A stretch of DNA of 64,000 bases from Sabellastarte sp. h YS-2021 (taxonomy: Eukaryota; Annelida; Polychaeta; Sabellida; Sabellidae), in contig OZ024929.1 in NCBI GenBank assembly GCA_964017235.1, positions 162,673,609 through 162,737,608 on the forward strand, given 5' to 3'. The position numbers and the translations under genes were made by a program. Below, one piece after another: positions 55,601 through 62,603 of this stretch. Position 1 is the stretch's first letter, and every line of letters starts with the position of its first letter. The notes under the pieces are model-generated. The model was not told the DNA's origin, did not search any database, and was given only the letters and a program-made list of their open reading frames with translations.

Positions 55601-57994
55601 GGATACCTGTAGTTCTTATTAGGTACATACACCACCTGTTCATTTTATAGGGCTGCTACATTATTTGCTAGGGTTAGTGCCCTGTCTGCTCCTCCCTGGT
55701 ATGTCCTCAGCATGTTGTGCAACATCACATATATAAACACTCCCTGACAACCCTTGGCCTTTGCCCAGTAGTACCCTGAACTGGCTCACTAAGATTCCAA
55801 AGGCATTTTCAACCATCCTCCTGCCTCTGGAGATCCCTTTGTTGGCTATTCTTCCTTCTTTTGTGAATTGCCTTCCACTGTAGGGTTTCACCATCCACCC
55901 AGTAAACATTACAAACGTTTTTTAACTTTTATAAAGCTAACTATGAACGGTTTATTTAAGGTTTAAAATGATGGGCTCCTAGACGTTTGCCTATAAACGT
56001 TTATCAACGTTTAAGCATAAACATTTATAAACGCTAATACATAGACATTTATGAACATTTGTACACCGTTTAAAAATGTTTATAAATGTTTTATGTTTTT
56101 GCTCTGTAAGGAATATTACACAAAACTACACTACCTTTATAGGTTCAAGTATCCAGGATGATTCAAGGGAGAATGTAAACAAACATCATTTTATGAATAA
56201 TTACCCTGTTTACATCAATTTGACCTTGTAAAGTGCAATCTATGATGTTATATACTTTTATATCTCTACTTAGAATTTAATTATGGCTTCAAACAACAGT
56301 GATACAGCAAGATATACTTACAGAAATATTTCTCCAGTTTCTCTTCAAAATGGCTGTGCTGACATCATCATCCAAAATAAAATTAGTTTAAGATATTCTT
56401 CACTCTTTGTAAAACGTTTAAAAATGGTTTAAATGTTTATATACCAAACTAATATTGCTGAAACGTTTATGAAACCATAATATTGAATAATTGTCAATAT
56501 TTAGGTTTATATTTGGTTTTAAAAACGTTTATAGGTTTACTAAACGCTTATAAACGTTTGCAATGTTTACTGGGCATGGCATCAAGGCAAAGGCGTCATC
56601 ACCCAGCAAGAAGTAGTGCAAATCTGGCCCTCCCTTCCGGTGCTGGAAGCCCCAAGCTGCCATCTTCGATTATCTCCTTCAAATCACTTCTGTTGAAAAT
56701 CTATGCATCTCAGCAAGAACCACTTGACCCACAGTCTATCCACAGGAATCTGTATTCTGCATTGAGCAGGGCCAGGAGAACCAGGGAAAAGAAACCCTAG
56801 TTGTAATGGTCACTGCCTGCTTTCTTTGGCTCCTTCATGGTGATATGCTTCCCGTCTATTGCCTCTACAGCATGGGGGACATTTCAGCTGCTTTTGAACT
56901 TCTCCTCCACCCTTTTCCACTCATCAGGGCTATCATGGCAGCGCAAATATTTGTCCTGGAATTCAGCAAAGACGACTCGGCAGACCTGGGGGACAAATTT
57001 GCAGATGGTGGTTCAGCCAACCAGCCAGCAATACTGTAAGGAGGTGTAAGTCTCTCTAGTGACCAAGTGTCTCAGAATTATTGCCATTTTCAGTCCAACT
57101 TCTAATGGCTTCCTGAAATTGGTGACTGACTTCTTGATGTGGTAGTGTATGCGTTCTTCGATGAGGTAAAAAGTCGGGTGGCATCCTGACAAAATTCTGG
57201 TATCCTGGGATGTTGGTGTGTATGAGGTCAGCCAGGAGGTTGCTGTAGCATCCTTTTTCTTGTCTTTGAAGGATCCAGGACATGACCCAGGGGTTTGGTG
57301 GCTTTCTTCTTCTCCTGGGGGTTGGCTGGGGCTGTGGTTGTGGTGGTGGCTGTAGGGCAGGTGGTGGTGCTGGGTTCATCCGTGTACTTCTCTGTCTGCC
57401 AAACATGATGCAAATTAAAATATGAAACTCAATAAAAACCAAAATTCCCCTAAGGTTATGTGGAAAGATCCGTAGCTGGCATCTTTGAGGTGACAAATGA
57501 TGTTTTTTGTCAGCCAGAGGGGGATGATATAGTGTTGGACAGATCCCAACTCTGGATCCTGACTCCAGGAATTAATCAGTCCAGTCGGAGTGAGTCTGGA
57601 AAATACTCCAGTCTTGTATTTGTCAGTATGGCTTACTACGGCTTGGCTGTCAGGGGTTTACAGCTTGTGGCGGTACTTTCCCGGCTTGTCATGGAGAAAA
57701 TGATCCCGACCCCAAGTCAGGTCAAGATCTTAATCCAGACAAGCCAGCATGTGCTATGTCCTATTGAGTCTAGCATTTTTGTGTGCTTTTTTAGTGGTTT
57801 TTATCCCAAATTCAACGAAATTTGCAACCAACCTAGAGTTATAGAGTCAGTTACAAGGTCGGTTCCAGTGGAACAACTCCATAAACATGCGGAAGAACTA
57901 CCATGTTTTAAACAGGGAAATCTTACTTACCTTGTTTGATGCAGCCAAAGGCTAGATTAAACTGGACAGTACACAGTATCCACAAAATGCCCAT
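28260..57994 (-). CDS. Secreted protein with two WSC domains and a novel-looking C-terminal domain, six coding exons
   Basis: Coding exons in order: 57994-57931, 42702-42563, 42131-41999, 36481-36339, 29367-29223, 28669-28260. They sum to 1035 nt (344 aa) with phases 1, 0, 1, 0, 1 all consistent. Residues 1-17 are a signal peptide (MGILWILCTVQFNLAFG). WSC domain 1 (about 27-110) and WSC domain 2 (about 120-205) each have the eight family cysteines, and each is split by a phase-0 intron before the HCFCG/DCYCG block. Residues 209-344 form a seven-cysteine domain I do not recognise. WSC domains are putative carbohydrate binders, so an extracellular lectin-like role is inferred. Introns contain nearly all transposons between 29.5 and 57.9 kb, yet the frame is intact, suggesting a functional gene. 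A poly(A) signal lies 47 bp after the stop. Confidence 0.85.
29223..29367 (-). CDS. WSC gene exon 5
   Basis: Acceptor TTTCCCAG, donor GTCAGT. It encodes NASDCYCGDAYGHYGNAPE and the end of WSC domain 2 (C..C..RMCGG). Confidence 0.9.
29553..29630 (+). mobile_element. Internally deleted SINE family 1 fragment
   Basis: TGATTAGCAAGTGTGGCATC and then CTGGCTGTTCAACTTTGAC match the head and tail of family 1, with the middle lost. Confidence 0.65.
30560..32074 (+). pseudogene. Harbinger accessory MADF/Myb-like protein, copy 2
   Basis: Begins MPRDRRRKIEVPIDSHPQFE at 30560, with an Arg/Glu stretch (30640-30780), then the MADF-like block around 30840-31080 and FLQMRSMISSFLGACQD (31335-31385), followed by a Gln/Pro/Ser-rich C-terminus (31652-32074). 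Interrupted by stops at about 30678, 30795, 31005, 31459 and 31607. Confidence 0.75.
32085..32865. other. Non-coding spacer between the two convergent Harbinger genes
   Basis: AT-rich, no ORF. It includes a (GACAGACA)-like simple stretch at 32300-32345. Confidence 0.55.
32866..34037 (-). pseudogene. Harbinger DDE transposase, copy 2
   Basis: The minus strand reads a proline-rich N-terminus, then VVGALDDKHIAVKKPKKSSS (first Asp, about 33530), SSEAQIF where the second catalytic Asp position appears to be Glu (about 33370), then YFLLGDDAFDAG, YRISRGRWVVENAFG (Glu, about 33175) and VLYNML. Frameshifts lie near 33290-33410 and 33720-33880. Confidence 0.82.
34577..35450. other. WSC intron 4 sequence, no feature recognised
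   Basis: AT-rich. A short plus ORF at 35033-35344 overlaps text resembling a dispersed repeat (CCGCCGTCCAGCATCCGGCG), but no family is identified. Confidence 0.4.
35454..35925. repeat. Tandem repeat, about three diverged ~155-bp units
   Basis: Each unit contains TATCTCAGAAACGGTGC, an ACCCTAGGGGTATC-like block, and GGCGGCCATCTTGAAT followed by AAAACACAAAAACG. Units begin near 35454, 35609 and 35760. Confidence 0.75.
36339..36481 (-). CDS. WSC gene exon 4
   Basis: Acceptor ...GATTTAAAG, donor GTGTGT. It encodes DTGGVYMGCFVDTTERDLSV and the first half of WSC domain 2 (C, C, C). The donor is slightly weak. Confidence 0.85.
36482..36924. other. WSC intron 3, left part
   Basis: AT-rich intron sequence; no feature seen. 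Confidence 0.55.
37438..37632 (-). pseudogene. PHD-like zinc finger segment of the pogo-like transposase
   Basis: The minus strand reads CKCKIFQEDIISCVLCANKY then HKAC and CILC: a CxC...CxxC...HxxC...CxxC arrangement as in a PHD finger. Some pogo/jerky-like transposases end in such a finger. Context supports this, not a family alignment. Confidence 0.55.
37735..37972 (+). mobile_element. SINE family 2 copy
   Basis: The head GGTTGCAGAGTGGTAACACT resembles a tRNA A-box; the body ends GACGTAAACCCCCAAATAAA followed by A-rich sequence. Reverse copies occur at 52755-52955 and 59860-59962. Confidence 0.75.
38150..38354 (-). pseudogene. Psq-like helix-turn-helix of the pogo-like transposase
   Basis: The minus strand reads TVYRAAKVMGISKDTLKRHL, a Psq/pogo HTH. 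The preceding residues (KYTAEAIKKAKRMVWQG) lie at 40551-40610 on the other side of the LINE insertion; even after removing the LINE the two parts are one base out of frame. Confidence 0.65.
38355..40544 (+). mobile_element. 5'-truncated L1/Tx1-like LINE with poly(A) and 8-bp TSD
   Basis: The target repeat ATTCCTTG lies at 38347-38354 and 40545-40552. The insert starts within the RT and ends in AATAAACTATTGAAAAAAAA. It is a clean target-primed insertion into the pogo-like element and the least mutated LINE here. Confidence 0.92.
38370..40371 (+). pseudogene. LINE ORF2 RT and C-terminal domain, one frameshift
   Basis: RT begins YFVLIDFKKAFDSIEWDF (catalytic Asp) and RGIRQGCPISAL, shifts frame near 38595, then continues as 589 aa: the catalytic box is LADDTSLIL (Tyr/Phe replaced by Leu), then LDKTEI, KTLGVWFS, LSLKGRI and the C-terminal knuckle CIYCKKIDTIQHHLYEC (about 39990-40035). 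The stop is at 40369-40371. No endonuclease is present, so the copy was immobile from birth. Confidence 0.9.
41072..41286. other. WSC intron 3 sequence, no feature seen
   Basis: Lies between the pogo-like element and the TTA-flanked MITE. Confidence 0.5.
41290..41814. mobile_element. 525-bp Harbinger-type MITE with TTA target
   Basis: Starts TGCCCCTGTTCCACCAAAAG and ends CTTTGGTGGAAAATGGGCA, imperfect inverted termini. TTA flanks both sides (41287-41289 and 41815-41817). No coding. The end sequence differs from the GGTGTTCCACTGG family. A ~35-bp direct duplication follows at 41812-41878. Confidence 0.8.
41999..42131 (-). CDS. WSC gene exon 3
   Basis: Acceptor GGTTCTTAAAG, donor GTAAAT. It encodes IGTHCFCGNTFGKYGELPKS and the second half of WSC domain 1 (C, C, QECGG). 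Confidence 0.88.
42132..42562. other. WSC intron 2
   Basis: 431-bp AT-rich intron; nothing else recognised. Confidence 0.7.
42563..42702 (-). CDS. WSC gene exon 2
   Basis: Acceptor AATACATTTAG, donor GTGAAA. It encodes LPMYRGCYGDSQNRDLPHLG and the first half of WSC domain 1. Phase 1 entry joins the G of exon 1. Confidence 0.87.
43422..43610 (+). repeat. DIRS left inverted terminal repeat
   Basis: Starts TTTTATTGCGTTAATACATC and ends near GTCATAGCATCTTTTTC; it is the reverse complement of the right repeat apart from the outermost ~30 bp. Confidence 0.9.
43737..45754 (+). pseudogene. DIRS Gag-like protein, broken near 45125 and at 45407
   Basis: A 463-aa first segment (43737-45128) starts MSSPGQRRGLCGHIMAGYDR with a cysteine cluster (CxxC, CVKDLPCISC) typical of DIRS Gag, then a Lys/Ser-rich and an acidic region. 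The frame then shifts by -1 at about 45120-45133, and the C-terminal part continues to 45754 with an in-frame TGA at 45407-45409, where relatives have Arg (CGA to TGA is a likely C-to-T change). The tail is basic (RKESRYHPYKRTDR) and may bind RNA. This copy cannot make full-length Gag. Confidence 0.88.
45755..48076 (+). pseudogene. DIRS reverse transcriptase, RNase H and methyltransferase-like region, one frameshift
   Basis: The RT frame (stop 46970) has LGFFNRLFLVPKPNNKWRPI, VDFQDAYFHIPI (catalytic Asp), LPFGLSTAP, and the box YLDDW at about 46650. The frame then moves -1 at A7 (46942-46948), after which RNase H reads LQIFTDASKEGWGA (Asp), YLELKAV (Glu), TDNTTVVAYINK (Asp) and ARHIPGHLNVIADKLS (His, Asp) up to about 47480. 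A further block (IDLFATRFNHKLP, APGWPNMPWFWDL) corresponds to the region called the methyltransferase domain in DIRS elements. It ends at 48076, overlapping the recombinase frame. It copies element RNA into DNA. Confidence 0.9.
47700..48990 (+). CDS. DIRS tyrosine recombinase, apparently intact
   Basis: The frame is open from 46981, but recognisable recombinase sequence starts around 47880, overlapping the RT-RNase H frame by about 200-370 nt in a different frame, as in known DIRS elements; the true start is uncertain. A core-binding domain (QGFSEAVAARIEAPQRKSTR, TIDGYRSAIADKLG) is followed by the catalytic domain: Arg in SGKRRSEIHAW, HxxR in KAHDVRAFAASKA, His/Trp in CHWKS and nucleophile Tyr in FTQFYLKDVAWA. 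It would recombine the circular cDNA into the genome. It is 90% or more alike by eye to the minus-strand copy at 62604-63880. Confidence 0.92.
48991..49347 (+). other. DIRS 3' non-coding region
   Basis: Includes a poly(A)-like AATAAAAAAAAAAAA at 49056-49071 and G-rich GGGGGGGG at 49161. It has counterparts at 62280-62600 in copy 2. Confidence 0.7.
49348..49443 (+). repeat. DIRS internal complementary region
   Basis: Left half is the reverse complement of the element's left end; right half is the reverse complement of its right end. They join at about 49384, mimicking a head-to-tail circle junction. Confidence 0.9.
49505..49718 (+). repeat. DIRS right inverted terminal repeat
   Basis: Reverse complement of the left repeat, extended by the AT-rich outer ~40 bp ending in AAATTTGCAAT. 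Confidence 0.9.
49735..50045. repeat. Hairpin-like interior of the Harbinger-derived element with TCACGTGA motifs
   Basis: CCCATCACGTGACCAGAA at about 49826 and the inverse TTTGGTCACGTGATGGGA at about 49994 are arms of an inverted repeat. Related sequences occur at 59105-59515 and 61640-61760. Confidence 0.7.
50331..50594 (-). other. Unrecognised 87-aa minus-strand ORF
   Basis: The sequence contains SSTRMLSFTDMEHNPQQLG and GLFYFPGPTGVG. I cannot assign it; it could be a transposon fragment. No splice sites or neighbours tie it to a host gene. Confidence 0.3.
51080..51760 (+). mobile_element. Decayed LINE endonuclease fragment (Jockey/CR1-like)
   Basis: Plus-strand reading across frames gives VYLHKTITVSNVYIPPN, LFLFIGDFNA (51270-51295) and, near 51610, KPWFNSELQMQSCKKAIKAH, the post-endonuclease linker. 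Many stops. Confidence 0.6.
51780..52480. other. WSC intron 1 sequence, no feature recognised
   Basis: Mostly unassignable. A short open start MAKNKNFNKHNPPTTW at about 52276 may be a LINE ORF1 relic. Confidence 0.4.
52481..52745 (+). mobile_element. SINE family 3 copy
   Basis: The head CTGCCACTGTGGCCTGGTGG and body match the minus copy at 24470-24671; this copy has about 60 extra bases near 52630-52720. Confidence 0.75.
52755..52955 (-). mobile_element. SINE family 2 copy
   Basis: Starts on + as TTTATTTGGGGTTTTACGTC, the reverse complement of the tail at 37930-37965, and follows the whole body to GCCACCGTGGCCCC. Confidence 0.75.
53065..53260 (+). other. Unrecognised ORF, probably a transposon remnant
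   Basis: Reads SSSDNSGSEGTYLDDLLRSK then a Lys-rich stretch. No family recognised. The rest of this open frame (to 53454) runs into SINE-like DNA. Confidence 0.3.
53818..53958 (+). mobile_element. Diverged SINE family 1 copy
   Basis: CATCTAATCATAGGCTGTCA and AATATGACCCTGGCTGTTGA match the intact copies; it ends directly at the TAA target of Harbinger copy 3. Confidence 0.85.
54330..55005 (+). pseudogene. Harbinger accessory MADF/Myb-like protein, copy 3
   Basis: At 54400-54630 it reads YLMDSDEESIVDFVKDHKEL, LWEGLANSRKLSVKVCKTWF and RTRYGKL, the MADF/SANT-like block. At 54830-54880 it has MDQFTQMRTMLSSFLGPP, the C-terminal helix seen in copies 1 and 2. The Arg/Glu-rich N-terminus is missing. 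Confidence 0.75.
55540..57405 (-). pseudogene. Harbinger DDE transposase copy 3, split by a MITE
   Basis: The minus strand starts near 57405 (MFGRQRSTRMNPAPPPALQP) and reads IPGYQNFVRMPPDFL, then the Asp region around 56830-56880 and, beyond the MITE at 55898-56574, GISRGRRMVENAFGILVSQF (Glu, about 55800). Several frameshifts. Confidence 0.78.
55898..56574. mobile_element. 677-bp MITE with CCCAGTAAACATT termini
   Basis: Termini CCCAGTAAACAT / ATGTTTACTGGG, CA on both sides (55896-55897, 56575-56576). The interrupted transposase supplies the empty-site sequence, confirming a 2-bp duplication. Same family as 21835-22596. Confidence 0.85.
57931..57994 (-). CDS. WSC gene exon 1 with signal peptide
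   Basis: ATG at 57994-57992. It encodes MGILWILCTVQFNLAFGCIK and Q, ending in G before GTAAGT (57930-57925). The phase matches exon 2, giving a glycine at the junction. Confidence 0.8.
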
Positions 57995-58763
57995 TGTTAG
58001 CACTTTACCTGGTGTGACTAGTGTCTTTGATAATCTTATTTTTAAAGAATCTTATCATCCCCTGCTCTTGCTGGCAAACCTCTGTGAGCTAAAGTTTCAA
58101 AAGCAAAGTTACCTTGATACATTGTGTAAATTAGAATTGTTTTCAGTGAATATATTCTCATGGAATCACAGACCATTGTAATCAACAAAAGTATCTATTA
58201 TTCAGATAGCTGGCTGCCCCTACCAATAATTTATAAAGGGGGTTCGCAATCTTTTGTTCTCTTTTGACACTGAATTAAGTCATCGGGAGTAAATGCACCT
58301 GTATTGTAGTTAATCTATAACTGCTGGTCTTAAGAAAAAAGTTTTAAAAAACTACCCAAAAGTAAAAAGAAGGAATCATATTCCTTTACAGGACAGTCTG
58401 TGGATGTTTTGTCAATGTTTCCAGAAATATTATTAGTGAATATATGATGAATATCAGCAGTACAATAATCCGCCAGATAACAGTATTTCAGCCCTAGCAC
58501 CAATGTATCCTCACACCATGACAACATTATTCAAAGAAATGCAAAGAATTGATTTCAATAGTGATATGCTTAATTGTTACAATGTAATATCTAATTTTTA
58601 GGTGTACATTTGGCATACTGTCGAAATTTTTACTAGATATTTCTTTTAGCTATTTTGGCTAGTAACCTTTGATAATTAAAATAAATTCGTAGTGAAATTT
58701 CAAATCTGTAGTAACTAAAATTTCTACATACACACTATCTTTCCATCAAACCAACGGCGGCTT
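57995..58763. other. Upstream region of the WSC gene
   Basis: Non-coding. A TATA-like TTTATAAATT on - lies near 58226-58236, about 235 bp from the ATG; weak promoter evidence. Confidence 0.35.
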
Positions 58764-58766
58764 TTA

Positions 58767-59515
58767 TGGGGGTGTTCCAGTGGAGCCGACCCTACAACCA
58801 ACTGTACAACTCTATGGTTGGTTATAAAATTCGATAGTCGGGAATAAAAATCCATAAAAAAAGGGTGTGAAAAATTTGGGTTGGTTTTATCACCTGACAG
58901 GACCAAGTGCATCTCGGCTTGTCTGGATCTAGATCCCAGTCTGACTTGGAGCTTTTCTTCACAACAAGACGGAAAGTACCAGGACAAGATGTTAACCCCT
59001 AACAGACAATTCGTATAAGGTAACGACAAGCCGTAGTGACAAACTGACTTGACTGGAGAAGTGTACAGAATCACCATGACCAGACTTGCTGTCAGTATTG
59101 CCATTGATGGATTTCTGGGAAAATAAGGATCAAGAATAAACCAATCAGCAAATCTAAAACTAGGTCAATACTAAGTATTTGAATCCCCTCACGTGACCAG
59201 AACTACAACATTGACATTTTTTCGTTATGATTTTCAGGTTTGGACTTTAATATGATATAAGAAATAGTTCAACCTATTTCTAAATTTGATTTTGACAAAA
59301 ACGCCAGTGAAAATTGAAAATTTGAAATGACTGAATTTTTTGATTGGTCGACACTTGATCTCTCTTTTTCCCAGAAAATTGTTTGTGGGTTTTATAGCTG
59401 AGAAAAATTATCATGTGCTGGAATACAAATAGTTTGTTGACTGTCCTTGACCTAATTTATCGATTTTTTGATAGGTCAACGCTCCATCCTTTTTTTCCTC
59501 AGAAATTGCTCTGTT
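58767..59515. mobile_element. Harbinger-family MITE with internal inverted repeat, right end not found
   Basis: Starts TGGGGGTGTTCCAGTGGAGC after TTA (58764-58766). The interior 59105-59515 is a hairpin with TCACGTGACC at 59191 and its eroded inverse near 59412. No coding. Confidence 0.7.
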
Positions 59516-60480
59516 GAAATAGACATACAATTTGGTGATGACCAAATAAAAACACTTTTTAGTTTTCTTAATTATTTACAGCATACATGTAGACCTTTTC
59601 TGTCTATTAACTTTTATTTAATAACTGATAGAAGAAGGGAAAACAAGTTATCATTGAATAATGCACTGAAAATTCCAATGATATTCATGGAACCATTAGT
59701 TTCTCTGTCTCTGTAGCTGCTGATTTAAAGATCCTCCATGATCTGAAAGTTAGTCCATTAAAGTACATGGATCAAATTTAATCCAAAATGTGATCGAATG
59801 CTTTGTGAATACCAGTCTTAGTTAATAAAAAAAATCTGATCCAAAATTGGTCATTTCTTCTCAAGCAACTGCCAGCTTTCCCACTTGAGGTCGGGCCTGG
59901 CATTTGTACTCTGATCTCAAAGCTAGGAGGCGAGTATGTTACCACTGTGCCACCATGGCCCCTGTTTTTATTTGAAACAAGTTACGTGTTTTCATCTATA
60001 GGTCTGTCATCAGCATATGCCATAGCTAGTTAAAATGAACATAAACACCTTATTTTTGGTCCAATTTTATAAAGATATTCACGGATATGTTCAGTAAACA
60101 AAGTGCCTGTCTGAACATAGTAAATTACACAATCATAAAGTATTTTGAAGCACAAAGCTGACACAGCTGACATAGCTTTTTATCTGTTCTGCTAGCAAAA
60201 GAATCGGGTAATCAGCCATCAGCGTCATGGAAACGCTAAACAAGCCTTAAGGCAAAAACACTGAAGCGTAGCTCTCAATAATTAATTCCAGTGGTTTGAA
60301 TCTCAACTTCTGCCACTCAGTTGAATTGAGAATTTTTGTTTTAAATCGAAAGACTTAGTTACAGAAAATCTCAGAAAGGTGAGATGAAGGATTTCAAATT
60401 TTACAGAAGACCAGTTTATGTTGCATTTGGATTATTGTTACATTCAATATATTATGCACCACACTATGTATTTCACCTAA
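59516..60480. other. Intergenic, SINE family 2 fragment at 59860-59962 (-)
   Basis: The fragment reads AAGCAACTGCCAGCTTTCCC to GTGCCACCATGGCCCC. The remainder is AT-rich without features. Confidence 0.55.
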
Positions 60481-60682
60481 ATAATGGCATACACATATCT
60501 TTGTACTACCCTGTGCTGCTATTATCATAGGTTAAATTTAAAGTTAGGGGCAAAACCAAACTTTGGCCTTTGTAGAAAAGTTCATGCACTTTGGTTCAGA
60601 GCAAGAGTTAGTGCAATGCGTTGCAGCTGTAAAAAGATATGCGGTGAACAAGAAATAAAAACCAGGAAAAGTAAAAATTCAC

Positions 60683-60905
60683 TAGCATAGTGGTCATTAA
60701 GTTTGGTCAATGATTCCTTGCCTCTCAGTTGGGAGTTAATGGGTTTGAATCCATTCCATGGCAACATGCTGGGAAATACTGATGGTTCGTACCAATGTGA
60801 CCCTGAATCTGATATTGCATGGTTAATGCCAGTGTTCCTTGGCCAGTAATATTATGGAAGGTGTCAATATGTCCCTGACTGGTGAAAGGGATGGAAGTGT
60901 AACAT
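60683..60905 (+). mobile_element. Possible tRNA-derived SINE (family 4)
   Basis: TAGCATAGTGGTCATTAAGT and TGGGTTTGAATCCATTCCAT look like A- and B-boxes; followed by a SINE-like body. Single copy here, so tentative. Confidence 0.4.
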
Positions 60906-61277
60906 CCAGTCAAAAGTAAATTCACAATTTTTCCTGAAACAGAAAGCTTGAGACAATTTAAGAGTCATCTTTCCACAAAAGTCCCATTCAGAGTAGCATC
61001 TCACCATGAAAATAGAAGACTTGAAGACATTTGACAAAGACATCTGATCAGTAATAAAATATAGGCAGTATCAGTCTGACCTTCTGTTACACTTACCAAA
61101 GATCTGCACAAAACACACACAAGTCTCAGCATTGAATAGTCTTAAGGCAACTGGTACACAATTTTACCCATCTGTTTTACAGCCTTGCTAGAGGAAAACA
61201 CATACTATTTTCTTCAGTTCCACAAAGTTTTTAAAAAGTGTGAAGTGCATTTATTAAACTCGTTGGCTAATTAAATT
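60906..61277. other. Intergenic, no feature seen
   Basis: AT-rich sequence; nothing supported. Confidence 0.5.
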
Positions 61278-61302
61278 TGGACCTCAGTGGTGTCATAGTT
61301 AA

Positions 61303-61895
61303 TGCAGGTGTTCCACTGGAGCCGACCCTGTAACCGACCCTACGACTCTAGGGTCGGTTGTGAAAGTCGTAGGGTCATAGAAAGAAAAGGCGCGAAAATG
61401 TGATGAGTCGGTTAAGAAATCCCCGACAGGATGGTAAACTTACAGACATGACGTGGTGAATACCCAGACAAGACGTAGGGTTGGGGGCTTTTATTGCACT
61501 GTCAGTACTACGACAAGCCCTTAACCCCTAACAGACAAGCCGTAGGAGGTCCAGACAAGCCGTACTGACAAACAGACAGGACTGGAGAAACATACAGAAC
61601 CCCACAACCAGACGTGCAGTAGGTATTATAATTACAGTTTTTGATGAATTTCTGGGAAAAATGAGGATCAAGTGTCGACCAATAAACAATTCTTAAACTA
61701 AGTCAAGGCTGAATATTTGGATCCCATCACGTGACCAGAACTACATGGTGTTTACCTTCATGTCCAGAAAAATGTGCTTTCTCAGAAGCTCGAACTTGTT
61801 TGGTATAAATGTGTCGAAAAATTGCTCAGATGGACGGAATTTTTAAGGGGTTCTTCCCAGAAGCTCCAAATTGGAGTATAAAAGGCAGAAACAAA
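61303..61895. mobile_element. Harbinger-family MITE interrupted by DIRS copy 2
   Basis: The terminus TGCAGGTGTTCCACTGGAGC at 61303 follows TAA. It is inserted in a SINE family 1 head (61279-61299). The interior resembles 9318-9700 at the left and 59105-59250 farther in (TCACGTGACCAG at 61730). The right part is beyond the DIRS insertion. Confidence 0.75.
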
Positions 61896-62170
61896 CTTGC
61901 AAATTTAATAAGTAAATTAAATTTTTATAAGTTAATACCCTATCCAATGGACAATAGCTTATCCGGTCGGAGCAGACCCGCCCGCCAAACGTCAGAAAAA
62001 GACGTCCTGTGTTTCCACCAGCAGGTCGGTCCGGAGCACTTGTGCACTTGCCAGGTGGCGTGTCGTACTTCCTTCTGTCTAGACAGCGTGACGTCATAGC
62101 ATCTTTTTCGTTGTCTAAACTAATTTAAACCCCTAGTAAAGTGCTAGCGGGGTCGGTGGGAGGGTCTTGT

Positions 62171-62268
62171 GTGTCCATTGGATAGGGTATTAACTTATAA
62201 AAATTTAATTTACTTATTAAATTTGCAATTTTATTGCGTTAATACATCCTATCCAATGGACAATAGCT
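62171..62268 (-). repeat. Internal complementary region of DIRS copy 2
   Basis: Both halves match the two element ends as in copy 1; the junction is at about 62230. Confidence 0.88.
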
Positions 62269-62603
62269 GAATAACTACCGCTTGGATGGCAGGCAAGTTA
62301 CTAGGGACTTAAGAATTGAACTCAGGATAAAGAACCTACTGGCCCGGTCAGACTTAAAGTCAATGACCTTGTCGGCCATGGTTGAATATCATCATCCGGT
62401 TATCTAGAGTTTAACCGTCAGAATCAACCTCGTTCCTCCCCCCCCCCCTCTTTTGTACAGACCTGCTCTGAGGTAGAGGATGAGAGGGATGAGTTCAGTC
62501 CTACAGCAGTAAAGACCTCCCGAAGGAAGCACATTCCATTTTTTTTTTTTTTTTTTTTGTAATTCTTAACTGTATATACACTATTCACAATTTTACATCT
62601 CCT

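Larger units (their letters stand above)
53962..57881. mobile_element. Complete PIF/Harbinger transposon copy 3, 3.9 kb
   Basis: The left end TGGGGGTGTTCCACTGGAGC and right end CCAGTGGAACAACTCCA are flanked by TAA on both sides (53959-53961, 57882-57884). Partner gene on + (54330-55005), transposase on - (57405-55540), interrupted by a MITE (55898-56574). The right end lies 49 bp from WSC exon 1. Confidence 0.92.

Noticed and set aside
60484-60690. 68-aa plus-strand ORF as a small gene
   Set aside because: No domain, no splice context, AT-rich repeat-filled surroundings; likely chance.
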